A DNA stretch of 48,742 nt, taken from positions 1 to 48,742 of IMG/VR virus record IMGVR_UViG_3300045107_000772. One strand, written 5' to 3'. A model generated the notes under the pieces. It was not told where the DNA came from and searched no databases. It saw only the letters and a list, made by a program, of their open reading frames with translations. Positions 1 to 7,753 of this stretch are shown one piece after another (the first letter of the stretch is position 1; each line of letters begins with the position of its first letter). Source of the DNA: a virus. The position numbers and the translations under genes are program-made.

Positions 1-135
1 CGCGTACCGGGAGGCCATGGCGGCGGCCGGGCTGGCCGGCGAGCCAGGGAGCTCGCACGGTCTGTTACGTGGAGAGAGAGATCGCGAACATCGCGGTTTT
101 GGCAGCGCGCATGCGGGGGGGGGGGGGCTCATTCC
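1..135. repeat. Terminal direct repeat (circular overlap), left copy
   Basis: Bases 1-135 match 48609-48742 at the other end of the window. The only difference seen is in the G run at 115-127 (13 G) versus 48723-48734 (12 G). Such an overlap is expected when a circular or circularly permuted genome is assembled past its start point. It falls inside coding sequence (ParB-like tail, methyltransferase head), so the two ends should be read as one locus. It is too short and too badly placed to look like a functional packaging repeat, but that is inference. Confidence 0.9.
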
Positions 136-926
136 TGGATGAAGCTCCTATCTGGACGGATCTGCGCACCTTCGACGGCCGCGCGTGGCGTGGCGTCGTT
201 CATTGCGTCGCTGGAGGCTATCCCTGCCAACCCTTCTCGATCGCCGGGCGGAAGCGCGGAGCGCGGGACGAGCGGCACCTGTGGCCGGACGTCGCGAGGA
301 TCGTGCGGGAAGCGGAACCGGAGTGGGTGTTTCTCGAAAACGTCGAGCACCACCTTCGTCTGGGATTCCGGGAAGTCGCGCTCGAGCTACGAGACCTGGG
401 CTACCGGTGTGCGGCGGGAGTCTTTAGCGCGGAGGAAGTCGGCGCGCCGCATCTTCGCAAGCGGCTGTTCGCGCTGGCCCACCGCGAGGGCGGAAGACGG
501 CGAGAGGTGCGGAGGCCACCGCGGCGCGCCGGATTCGCTGACGGGGGCGACGCGGCGGTGGCAGACCCCGACGCAGGACCGTTTCCGGAGCCGCGGCGGA
601 AGCCGGAGAACGGAAGAGGGCCTGGACCGGCAGGCTCGAAATTGGCCGACGCCGGCTGCGAACGACGCGAAGACGCCGGGCGGACGGCTGACGGCGCGGC
701 GGGCGACGTGCCTGCAGAGCGTGGCAGTTTTGTCTTTCCGCCGGGGCCAGACGACGCGGCCGGGTGGAAGCGGGCGCTCACGGCCGATCCGGCAATTGAA
801 CCCGCGGTTCGTCGAGGGGCTGATGGGGCTGCCGGCCGGGTGGACCGACTGCGCTCCCTTGGCAACGCAGTGGTTCCACTGGTGGCAGCGCATGCATTCC
901 GAACGCTTCGCCGCGCTCTCGGGTAA
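69..926 (+). CDS. DNA (cytosine-5) methyltransferase, N-terminally truncated
   Basis: Predicted to methylate cytosine at C5 using S-adenosylmethionine, probably protecting phage DNA from host restriction. Visible family motifs: GGYPCQPFS with the catalytic Cys (about residues 49-57), FLENVEHH (motif VI, near residue 89), a motif VIII-like EVGAPHLRKRLFALA, and RVDRLRSLGNAVVPLVAAHAF (motifs IX-X) near the end. The reading frame is open from base 3 and continues back across the circular seam, possibly to an ATG at 48599. The SAM-binding motif I (FxGxG-type), which normally precedes the CYVERE segment found here, is absent. The sequence upstream of CYVERE reads instead as the tail of the ParB-like gene in another frame. 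The protein may therefore be inactive, or the seam may be misassembled. The small terminase follows at 940. Confidence 0.8.
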   Translation: MEREIANIAVLAARMRGGGGSFLDEAPIWTDLRTFDGRAWRGVVHCVAGGYPCQPFSIAGRKRGARDERHLWPDVARIVREAEPEWVFLENVEHHLRLGFREVALELRDLGYRCAAGVFSAEEVGAPHLRKRLFALAHREGGRRREVRRPPRRAGFADGGDAAVADPDAGPFPEPRRKPENGRGPGPAGSKLADAGCERREDAGRTADGAAGDVPAERGSFVFPPGPDDAAGWKRALTADPAIEPAVRRGADGAAGRVDRLRSLGNAVVPLVAAHAFRTLRRALG

Positions 927-939
927 CGCGAATTGACGT

Positions 940-1563
940 GTGGCGAAGGAATGGGAGCGACAGCAGGGCGAATCGAGCCGGGCATTCCGCGCGTTCATGC
1001 ACTACCGGGATCTGGGTCCGGACCGGAGGAGCCTGAACGCGGCGTACGCCGTGGCCCGGGAGACGCAAGAGGAGCTGCGGGCGCCGGGGACCTGGTACGA
1101 GTGGTCGGCGGGGTTCCGGTGGGTGGAGCGGGCGGCGGCGTGGGACGCGTACCTGGACGGGGAGCGCCTGAAGGCGCGGGCGAGGCGGGAACGGCAGCTC
1201 GAGGAGCGGCGGGCGGAGTTCGAGTTCGAGAACCAGGACCGGCTGGAGCGGCGGGTCCAGAAGATGGAAGCGGTTCTCGATAAAGCGGACAGCGCGCCGA
1301 TCACGGACGTGTGGCGCGATGAGGTCCGCGAGGCGCAGGACGGGACGGTCACCAAGTGGAAGACGCGGATCAAGGGGATGAGCTACTCGGGGTACGCGCG
1401 CCTGGTGAAGGAGACGAATGCCACGGCGAAGCAGGCGATCACCGGGGTGCGGGATGCGGAGGCGGGGGGCGGCGAGGCCTCCGGCGGAGGCGCAACGCCG
1501 GCGGCAAGCGGCGGCGAGTTCGTGTGGGTGAAGCCGGACCCGGAGCCCGAGAGTGCGCCGTGA
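940..1563 (+). CDS. Terminase small subunit
   Basis: A 207-residue protein starting at GTG 940, directly upstream of and overlapping the large terminase (stop 1561-1563 versus next start 1553). The N-terminus (WERQQGESSRAFRAF, then YRDLGPDRRSL) resembles phage TerS-like proteins with a small helix-turn-helix. The middle (about residues 80-120) is charged and predicted coiled coil, useful for oligomerisation. The C-terminal 40 residues are Gly/Ala rich and end in an acidic-proline tail. Expected role: recognise the packaging site on phage DNA and recruit the ATPase/nuclease subunit. The call rests on position plus N-terminal resemblance. Confidence 0.75.
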   Translation: MAKEWERQQGESSRAFRAFMHYRDLGPDRRSLNAAYAVARETQEELRAPGTWYEWSAGFRWVERAAAWDAYLDGERLKARARRERQLEERRAEFEFENQDRLERRVQKMEAVLDKADSAPITDVWRDEVREAQDGTVTKWKTRIKGMSYSGYARLVKETNATAKQAITGVRDAEAGGGEASGGGATPAASGGEFVWVKPDPEPESAP

Positions 1564-2881
1564 GATTCGCTACGCGCCCTTCCGGAGCCAACTGCGTTTC
1601 CACGTCAGCGAGGCGCGGATCCGCGGGTTCTCGGGGCCGGTAGGAAGCGGCAAGAGCGCGGCGCTGTGCCATGAAGCGCTGAAGCTGGCGTACCTGAACG
1701 CGGGGCGGCTGGGGCTGATCGGCGCGCCGACGTACCCGATGCTGCGGGACTCGACCCGGGCGGCGTTTCTGGCGACGCTGCACGAGAACGGCGTGCCCCA
1801 CACGTTCCTGAAGGCGGACAACGCGGTCCGGCTGCACGAATGCGGGAGCGAGGTGTTGTTCCGCTCGTTAGAGCAATACGAGCGATTGCGGGGCACGAAC
1901 CTGGCGTGGTTCGGGGTGGACGAGCTGACGTACTGCCGCGAGGAGGCCTGGAGCCGCCTGGAGGCGCGGCTCCGGGATCCGCGGGCGAGGCGGCTGGGCG
2001 GGTTCGCAGTCTGGACACCCAAGGGATTCGACTGGGTGTGGACGCGCTTCATCGGGCCGGAGCGGGTGCCGGGATATGACGCGGTGCTGGCCGCGCCGGG
2101 CGAGAACACGACGCTCGGCGATTATTACGAGCGGCTGAAAGCTTCGTACGACGAACGGTTCTGGAGGCAGGAGTGCCTGGGCGAGTACCTGCCGCAGTTC
2201 GCGGGGCAGGCGTATTACACGTTCGACCGGAAGGCGAACCTGGCGGCGTGCGAGTTCGATCCGCGGTGGCCGTTGTGCTGGAGCCTGGACTTCAACATCG
2301 ACCCGATGTGCGCGGTGATCGCGCAGGTGGCGGATGTGACGCCGCGGGAAGAGGCGCTGCGGGGGAAACGGAAGCGGTTGATCCGGGTGCTGGACGAGAT
2401 CGTGCTGCCGGATTCGCGGACGGTGGAGGCGGGGCGGGAACTGCAGAAGCGGACGGAGCCCTTATATGCCCGGGGACTGACCGCGATTGAGGTGTATGGA
2501 GACGCAAGCGGCGCCGCGCGGCATACGTCGAGTCTCGACAGCGACTGGAGGCTGTTGCGCGAGATGATGCGGAGCGAACACCGGGCGGCGATTCAGTTCC
2601 GGGTGCCGGCGGCGAACCCGAGCGTGCGGGAGCGCGTGACGGCGGTGACGGCGGCGCTGCGATCGGCAAGCGGCGAGCGAGCGCTGGTCATCGATCCGCG
2701 CTGCCGGGAGCTGATCGCCGACCTGGAGCAGGTGGCGTGGAAGCGGGACGCGGCGGGGAACGCGCGCGACGAGCTGGACAAGTCGGACCGGCGGCGCACG
2801 CACATCAGCGACGCGCTGGGCTACCTGGTGTGGGGCGCGGCGCGGATGGCGAGCGGGCCTCGGCCGGAGGTCCTGTTGTGA
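1553..2881 (+). CDS. Terminase large subunit (packaging ATPase/nuclease)
   Basis: The DNA-packaging motor, 442 residues, starting at GTG 1553. Walker A is GPVGSGKS (about residues 28-35). A Walker B-like hydrophobic strand ends in GVDE near residue 122. The C-terminal RNase H-like nuclease half carries the expected acidic residues: LDFNIDP near 245, YGDASG near 317 and HISDALGY near 420. Length is normal for the family. The gene overlaps the small terminase at its start and the next gene at its stop (TGA/ATG at 2879-2883), so translation is probably coupled. It is expected to cut concatemeric phage DNA and translocate it into the prohead through the portal at 4071. Confidence 0.93.
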   Translation: MRREIRYAPFRSQLRFHVSEARIRGFSGPVGSGKSAALCHEALKLAYLNAGRLGLIGAPTYPMLRDSTRAAFLATLHENGVPHTFLKADNAVRLHECGSEVLFRSLEQYERLRGTNLAWFGVDELTYCREEAWSRLEARLRDPRARRLGGFAVWTPKGFDWVWTRFIGPERVPGYDAVLAAPGENTTLGDYYERLKASYDERFWRQECLGEYLPQFAGQAYYTFDRKANLAACEFDPRWPLCWSLDFNIDPMCAVIAQVADVTPREEALRGKRKRLIRVLDEIVLPDSRTVEAGRELQKRTEPLYARGLTAIEVYGDASGAARHTSSLDSDWRLLREMMRSEHRAAIQFRVPAANPSVRERVTAVTAALRSASGERALVIDPRCRELIADLEQVAWKRDAAGNARDELDKSDRRRTHISDALGYLVWGAARMASGPRPEVLL

Positions 2882-3651
2882 TGGGCGCGGCGATGACGCT
2901 GACGGCGGAGGCGCGCCGGGAGGCGAAGTTCGCGGAGATGCGGGCCCGGCTGACGGCGGCCAAGCAGGCGGAGGCGGACCGGAGGCGGGAACGGCGGGAG
3001 CGCGAGGCGTGGGAGAAAGCGGCGCGGGCAGCGGCACAGAAGGCCGCCAAGGAAGGGCGGAAGCGGGATCTGGACATCTTTGGACCGGCCGGGCTTGAAC
3101 CGGCGGTTGAGCCGGGGGTCAGCCTGGCCGGTGCAACCCCGGCCAGGGAGAACCAGAACGCGGCTTTCGACCGGTCCCTGGCTCTGTCGGCCGCCAGACC
3201 GGGCTGCGTGGCGTGCCTGGGGTCGGGCATCGCCCGAAGCCGCACGGGCGAGCTGTCGCAGTGCTTGTGCGTGCTGCGCCACGTGTTTCGGGTGTGCCTG
3301 GCGCAATACCGCGAGTACCAGGCTCGCGAGAAGTTCCTGAGCCGGGCGTGCATGGATTTTTCGCGGTGGCAGAGCCGGCGGTCGCCGAAGCGGTGGACCT
3401 GGGCGCGGCCACGCGAGGAGTTCTGCGCGGACCTGTACCTGATCGCGAAGCGGACGCTGACGGAACTGGAGTGGCGGCTGTTTCAGGCGCACCATCTCGG
3501 CGGGGCGGGGTGGCGGGCCTGCTGCCCGCGGCTGCAGCTCGACCGGGGGCAGTTCTTCCACGCGGTGTACCGGGTGGAGGCGAAACTCGGCCGCGCGTTC
3601 CTGGAAACGAAGCCGTACGGGCTGTACCCGATCGCGCAGTACTTCACTTAG
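2881..3651 (+). CDS. Hypothetical protein with zinc-ribbon-like cysteines and C-terminal HTH-like segment
   Basis: A 256-residue protein of unknown function between terminase and portal. The first ~70 residues are extremely Arg/Ala/Glu rich and probably helical or coiled coil. A cysteine cluster follows in the middle (CVACLGSG, then CLC and a further Cys), suggesting a metal-binding ribbon. The C-terminal third (TELEWRLFQAHHLGG, then a CCPRLQLDRGQFF helix pair and YRVEAKLGRAF) looks like a helix-turn-helix of the sort seen in phage antiterminator or sigma-like regulators. That regulatory reading is inference. Another ATG lies at 2893. No enzyme motif was seen. Confidence 0.6.
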   Translation: MGAAMTLTAEARREAKFAEMRARLTAAKQAEADRRRERREREAWEKAARAAAQKAAKEGRKRDLDIFGPAGLEPAVEPGVSLAGATPARENQNAAFDRSLALSAARPGCVACLGSGIARSRTGELSQCLCVLRHVFRVCLAQYREYQAREKFLSRACMDFSRWQSRRSPKRWTWARPREEFCADLYLIAKRTLTELEWRLFQAHHLGGAGWRACCPRLQLDRGQFFHAVYRVEAKLGRAFLETKPYGLYPIAQYFT

Positions 3652-3663
3652 GTTCCGTGCGGG

Positions 3664-3960
3664 ATGCCGTTGCCATGGACGCCCAACGAGCTCGGGCAGA
3701 TGAGCCTGCCGGGACTGCTGATCGCCGCACTGATCGTTTTATGGCGCGCTTATCAATCGAAGAGCCGGCTGGTCGTGAAGCTGGTGGAGCAGTTGGACGC
3801 GAACACGCACCTGCTGGCGGAGGTGCCGGCGGCGCTGGAGCGGCTGAACGATGCGCTCAGCGAACGGCTGGCGAGGATCGAGCGGCGGCAGGGCCTGACG
3901 GAGAACGAGGTGCTCGACGAGCAGACGCTCAGCGAGGCGCGGCGCGGCCGGCGCAAGTGA
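3664..3960 (+). CDS. Small membrane protein with coiled coil (holin-like candidate)
   Basis: A 98-residue protein starting at ATG 3664. One hydrophobic segment (LPGLLIAALIVLW, about residues 15-27) is followed by a short basic stretch and a long amphipathic or coiled-coil region with heptad leucines (about 33-75). It ends in a basic tail. A single-span, basic-tail layout occurs in some holins and spanin or antiholin partners, but nothing here proves a lysis role, and its place between terminase and portal is not diagnostic. Its stop overlaps the next small gene (GTGA at 3957-3960). Confidence 0.6.
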   Translation: MPLPWTPNELGQMSLPGLLIAALIVLWRAYQSKSRLVVKLVEQLDANTHLLAEVPAALERLNDALSERLARIERRQGLTENEVLDEQTLSEARRGRRK

Positions 3961-4070
3961 AGGAACTGGTGCAGCGCAGCATTCAGCGGAACCGGGCGGC
4001 GGCGGCGATGGCGCGGCTGTGGCTGGACCAGTTGGACCGATTCGCCGGGAGCAATTCGGGGAGCGATTAG
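3957..4070 (+). CDS. Small hypothetical protein (37 aa)
   Basis: A 37-residue basic, Ala-rich, probably helical peptide beginning at GTG 3957, which overlaps the preceding stop as GTGA, and ending at TAG 4068-4070 immediately before the portal GTG at 4071. This perfect packing between two genes, with no spare base on the right, is the main reason for calling it. No motif is recognisable. It could be a head-associated accessory peptide or a translational coupler for the portal gene. Confidence 0.5.
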   Translation: MKELVQRSIQRNRAAAAMARLWLDQLDRFAGSNSGSD

Positions 4071-5522
4071 GTGTCAGACGTCGACCAAAAGCACCCGTCC
4101 TGGAGCGAGCACGCCGAGTTCTGGGAAAGAATAGAACTGCTGCACCGGGGCGGAGAGGCGCTGAAGAAGCAAGCCGCCCAGTTCCTGGTGGCGCGCCCCG
4201 CCGAGGCGCAGAAGGTGTACCAGACGCGGCTGCAGCGCTTCACGTATCAGAACATCCTGGGCACGGTGGTGGGGTGGTACGAGAGCCGGATGTTCCGGGA
4301 CGATCCGCAGATTTTCCTGAAGGACGCGGCGGGCGAACAGTCCACGGATGCGTTCTACCCGCGGTTCCTCGCGGACGCCGATCGGCGCGGCACGTCGCTG
4401 ACGGCGATGGCGCGAGAGTGGTTCCGGCGGTGCCTGCTCGACGGGGCGGTGTACGTGCTGACGGACCTGCTGCCGGGAGCGAGAGATGCGCCCAACCGCT
4501 TCGAGCAGCGGCACACGGGCGGGCTGGATCCGTTCCTAGTGACGTTCAGCGCGAGCCAGGCGATCAACTGGGGTACGGACCGGTACGGAAACCTGGAATG
4601 GATCGTGCTGGCGACGTCGGCCCTGCGCCATGGCTTTCAGAAAAAGGCGGAGACCGTCGACACCTGGTGGTACTTCGACCGGGATGTTTATCGCCGGTAC
4701 GAAGCGCGGCGGGAAGACAACGGCAATGCCGCGGAACCGAGGCTGGTGGATGAGGGAAAGCACGCGCTGACGGGCAAGCGGGTGCCGGTGCGGCGGATAT
4801 CGGTGCCGGCAGGCCTCTGGATCGGCTACCGGATCGCGCCGCAGATCCTCGACCACTTGAACCAGGACAACGCGCTGGGCTGGGCGCTGTTCATGGGGTG
4901 CCTGGCGGTGCCGGTGATCTCGGGGAACTACGCGGAGAACCCGCAGATTTCGGAGGCGGGCTGGATCCTCCTGGAGAAAGGCAGCACGTTCGGGTGGTCG
5001 GAGCCGACGGGCAGCAGCTTCGAGCATGCGGCGCGGCGGGTGGAGCACCTGCGCGAGGAGATCTACCGGCAGGCGTACTTGCAAGCGCAAGGCCGCAGCA
5101 CGCAAGCGACGCCGGCGGCGCAGAGCGGGATCTCGAAAGAGATGGACATGGCGCCGTCGACCGACGTGATGAACGGATTCGGGCGCATCTTCCGGGACGC
5201 TCTGAAGGCGGTGCTGGAGGACGTGGTGAGCGTGCGCGGCGAGGAGCTGGCGGTGGATGTTTCCGGTCTGAGCTTCCCCGAGCGCGAAGTGCTGGCGGAG
5301 ATCGAGGTGGCGAAGGCGGCGCTGGACTTGCAGATCCCGAGCGACACCTACCGGCGGGTGGTGATGAAGACGGCCTACCGGCAGTATGTGAACAACGCGG
5401 ATCCGAACACTTTGAAACAGATCGATGCTGAAATCGAAGCCGCGCCGAGCGCGGCAGAGCAGGCCGCGCAGACGCGGGAGCAGATGAGAAAGGACTTCGC
5501 CGCGGCGCTGGACCGGCGGTAG
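4071..5522 (+). CDS. Portal protein
   Basis: A 483-residue protein starting at GTG 4071, directly after the preceding stop. It forms the dodecameric ring through which DNA enters and leaves the capsid and on which the terminase docks. Support: position between terminase and scaffold/capsid, normal portal length, and portal-like composition (N-terminal WSEHAEFWERIELLHRGGEA, a Trp/Tyr-rich wing region around residues 150-220, and a long helical C-terminal region from about residue 310 with an acidic, Ala/Gln-rich tail). It resembles the DUF4055/SPP1 gp6-like class rather than HK97 gp3. No catalytic residues are expected. Confidence 0.8.
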   Translation: MSDVDQKHPSWSEHAEFWERIELLHRGGEALKKQAAQFLVARPAEAQKVYQTRLQRFTYQNILGTVVGWYESRMFRDDPQIFLKDAAGEQSTDAFYPRFLADADRRGTSLTAMAREWFRRCLLDGAVYVLTDLLPGARDAPNRFEQRHTGGLDPFLVTFSASQAINWGTDRYGNLEWIVLATSALRHGFQKKAETVDTWWYFDRDVYRRYEARREDNGNAAEPRLVDEGKHALTGKRVPVRRISVPAGLWIGYRIAPQILDHLNQDNALGWALFMGCLAVPVISGNYAENPQISEAGWILLEKGSTFGWSEPTGSSFEHAARRVEHLREEIYRQAYLQAQGRSTQATPAAQSGISKEMDMAPSTDVMNGFGRIFRDALKAVLEDVVSVRGEELAVDVSGLSFPEREVLAEIEVAKAALDLQIPSDTYRRVVMKTAYRQYVNNADPNTLKQIDAEIEAAPSAAEQAAQTREQMRKDFAAALDRR

Positions 5523-5534
5523 GGAAAGGGGCAT

Positions 5535-6230
5535 ATGTACAAGTTCTGGTTACGGGGTCCGCTGATGGAGGGGGAGCCCGGCGCGGGCGGCGGCGGGGGC
5601 GGCACGATCGACGCGAAGGCGATCGCGGCGGAGATCAGCAAGGGCCTGGCTGCGTCGCTGGCGACGGCGGTGAGCGAGGCGGTAAAGGCCGCTCTGCCGA
5701 AGGCGGAGCCGCCGGCGGGAGGCGACGGATCCGGTAGCGGCGAAGGCGGAGACCCCAAGAACAAGGGCAAGGAAGGCGACGATCCCCGGTTTGCGCAATT
5801 GGAACGCGACCTGAAGAAGACACGCGACGAACTGGCGAACGAGCGGCTGGAGCGCGAGAAGGCGTCGAAGGCGGCGGAGGAAAGCGAGCGGCATTCGCTG
5901 ATCCGGAGCGCGCTGGGCGGGTACGAGTTCGGGACGGAGAAGGCGCGCGACACCGCTTTCCGGATCTTCCGGGACGAGGTGGTGCGAGGCAAAGACGGGA
6001 AGCTCTACGGCCCGGACGCCGAGACGCCCTTCGGGGATTACATCAAGGGGCAGATGGAGAAGGAGCACGAGTACCTGCTGAGGCCCCGGGACGTGGGCGG
6101 CGCCGGGGCGCAGAACGGCGGCTCGCGCCGGCCGACGGCGTTCGAACTGGAAGACATCAAGCCTGGGATGAGCAAAGAGGTTCGGGAGGCCGCGCGCCAG
6201 GCGATCGCGGCGCACCTCCCCCAGAAGTAG
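5535..6230 (+). CDS. Capsid scaffolding-like protein
   Basis: A 231-residue protein immediately upstream of the major capsid gene. The layout is typical of a scaffold: an Ala/Gly-rich low-complexity N-terminal region (residues ~15-75, with Gly runs), a strongly charged coiled coil (about 80-125, RFAQLERDLKKTRDELANE), and a C-terminal helical part. Scaffolds guide capsid assembly and are then lost or cleaved; no protease was identified here. The assignment rests on position and composition, not a specific motif. Confidence 0.65.
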   Translation: MYKFWLRGPLMEGEPGAGGGGGGTIDAKAIAAEISKGLAASLATAVSEAVKAALPKAEPPAGGDGSGSGEGGDPKNKGKEGDDPRFAQLERDLKKTRDELANERLEREKASKAAEESERHSLIRSALGGYEFGTEKARDTAFRIFRDEVVRGKDGKLYGPDAETPFGDYIKGQMEKEHEYLLRPRDVGGAGAQNGGSRRPTAFELEDIKPGMSKEVREAARQAIAAHLPQK

Positions 6231-6282
6231 GCGACGGCGGTAGGCCGAGGCCGGGAAGACAGAAGAGAGAGAGGACACAAAG

Positions 6283-7197
6283 ATGGCGGCAATTACTTCC
6301 GCGAACGTGGCCAACGCGATCGCGAAGCTGGTGGCGGCGGACTCGCTGCCGGCGTTGATGGCGAACCTGGTGATGGGGAACCTGGTGACGCGCGACTACG
6401 AGTCGACGCTGGCGACGCGGGGCGACACGGTGAACGTGCCGCTGCCTCCGGTGATGGTGGCGAACACGATCGCCGAGGGCAACGCGGTGCAGACGCAGAG
6501 CCCGAACGCGGGGAACGCGCAGATCGTGCTCAACCAGCACATCGAGGCGTCGTTCCAGATTCCGGACGTGACGAAGGTGCTGGCAGTGCCGGACCTGCTG
6601 CAGTTGTACATGCAGCCGGCGATGGTGGCGATCGCCGAGAAGATCGAGCTGGACCTGCTGAACACGTACGCCAGCTTCACGGCCAACACGCCGCTGGGGT
6701 CGGCCGGGACGGCGGTGACCGAGGCGGTGATCGACGCGGCGGAAACGGCGCTGTTCGACGCGAAGGTGCCGGCGAACTCGGAGAAGTACCTGGTGGTGGA
6801 CTCGGGGGCGTATTCGGTGATGCGGCAGTTGGCGCGGTTCAGCGAGTTCCAGACGACGGGCCTGGCGGGGATGCAGAACCCGGTGATTTCGGGCTCGGTG
6901 GCGAAGATCAAGGACTTCTTCGTGTTCCGGTCGCAAGTGGTGCCGAAGACGGGGACGGCGCCGGTGACGGTGCACAACCTGGCGTTCACGAAGACGGCGC
7001 TGGGGCTGGTGATGCGGCGGCTGCCGCAGCCGCTGCCGGGGACAGGCGCGATCGCGGAGTACGCGGAGATGGGGAACTTCGGAATGCGGGTGGTGATGAG
7101 CTACCAGCCGAACACGCTGGCGCAGCAGTTCACGGTGGACGTGCTGTACGGGGTGGGCGCGCTGCGGAACAACCACGCGGTGCAGGTCCGGAGCTAG
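6283..7197 (+). CDS. Major capsid protein (P22 coat-like, HK97 fold)
   Basis: A 304-residue protein starting at ATG 6283 with an AGAGAGAGGA-type purine tract ahead of it. The N-terminus (ITSANVANAIAKLVAADSLP) and following segments (DYESTLATRGDTVNVPLPP; NQHIEASFQIPDVTKVLAV) resemble P22 gp5-like coat proteins, which share the HK97 fold. The C-terminus (GMRVVMSYQPNTLAQQFTVD) fits the same family. It forms the icosahedral shell. The gene follows the scaffold-like protein and is followed by a strong hairpin at 7226-7248, consistent with high, punctuated expression. Confidence 0.82.
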   Translation: MAAITSANVANAIAKLVAADSLPALMANLVMGNLVTRDYESTLATRGDTVNVPLPPVMVANTIAEGNAVQTQSPNAGNAQIVLNQHIEASFQIPDVTKVLAVPDLLQLYMQPAMVAIAEKIELDLLNTYASFTANTPLGSAGTAVTEAVIDAAETALFDAKVPANSEKYLVVDSGAYSVMRQLARFSEFQTTGLAGMQNPVISGSVAKIKDFFVFRSQVVPKTGTAPVTVHNLAFTKTALGLVMRRLPQPLPGTGAIAEYAEMGNFGMRVVMSYQPNTLAQQFTVDVLYGVGALRNNHAVQVRS

Positions 7198-7225
7198 ATC
7201 CGGAGCTAAGGGAAGGAGCCGGGAA

Positions 7226-7248
7226 GGCCGCCGGGTGAGCCGGCGGCC
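7226..7248 (+). terminator. Strong hairpin downstream of capsid gene
   Basis: GGCCGCCGG (7226-7234) pairs perfectly with CCGGCGGCC (7240-7248) around a GTGAG loop. No U tract follows, so it may be an mRNA-stabilising 3' end, a pause site or a Rho-assisted or attenuating element rather than a classical intrinsic terminator. It lies between the capsid stop and the next start at 7267. Confidence 0.5.
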
Positions 7249-7266
7249 GTCCGGAAAGGGACAAGG

Positions 7267-7626
7267 ATGAACGAACCGAGGGTTGACCCCCAGAGCTACC
7301 ACGCCGCGGTCCAGGAGGCGCTGGAACAGATCACCGAGGAATTTCCGTACGTGACGTCGCGCAACCTGCCGGTGCGGCGGATGCGGGGCGGCGTGACGTC
7401 ACAGGTGACGCGGGAAATCGCCGCCCGGCTGATCGTGGACCAGACGCACACGCTGGCCACCGCGGAAGAAGTGGAACGGTACCAGGCGCAAGAGCAAGAG
7501 CAGCGGCAACTGATCGCGGAGACGGAGAGGCGGAACATGCAGAACCGCGTCCTCCTGGCGCCGGGCCTGCAGCCGCAATTCGTGCCGGCGGCGCCGCCGG
7601 AGCCGAAGGCGGGAAAGAAGTCCTAA
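7267..7626 (+). CDS. Hypothetical head-region protein
   Basis: A 119-residue protein just after the major capsid gene, beginning at ATG 7267 with an AAGGGACAAGG purine run upstream. It is mostly helical, with a Gln/Glu-rich coiled stretch (about residues 70-95: VERYQAQEQEQRQLIAETER) and a proline-rich, basic C-terminus. No family was recognised. Its position suggests a decoration, head-closure or assembly accessory protein, but the sequence does not show which. Confidence 0.6.
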   Translation: MNEPRVDPQSYHAAVQEALEQITEEFPYVTSRNLPVRRMRGGVTSQVTREIAARLIVDQTHTLATAEEVERYQAQEQEQRQLIAETERRNMQNRVLLAPGLQPQFVPAAPPEPKAGKKS

Positions 7627-7632
7627 GAGCTT

Positions 7633-7738
7633 GCGCGCGTCCTCCCGCGCGCAGGGTGGAGCCAGCGAGTTCTTCCTCACTGGCTTCACACTCCCCCGGG
7701 GTGAGGCCGGCGTCTTCTCCTGCGCCGGCCGCACCCCG
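7633..7738 (+). promoter_or_regulatory. Cluster of three hairpins in a 127-nt gap
   Basis: Three consecutive inverted repeats fill the gap between 7626 and 7754: GCGCGCG/CGCGCGC (7633-7639 with 7646-7652), GCCAG/CTGGC (7661-7665 with 7680-7684), and a long one in which CGGGGTG plus GCCGGCG (7697-7712) pair with CGCCGGC plus CACCCCG (7723-7738) around a 2x2 internal loop. This looks like an attenuator, processing site or terminator group separating capsid-level expression from the downstream genes. A frame is open through it, so coding use cannot be excluded, but the first good start is ATG 7754. Confidence 0.5.
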
Positions 7739-7753
7739 CACCTCGAGCCAACC

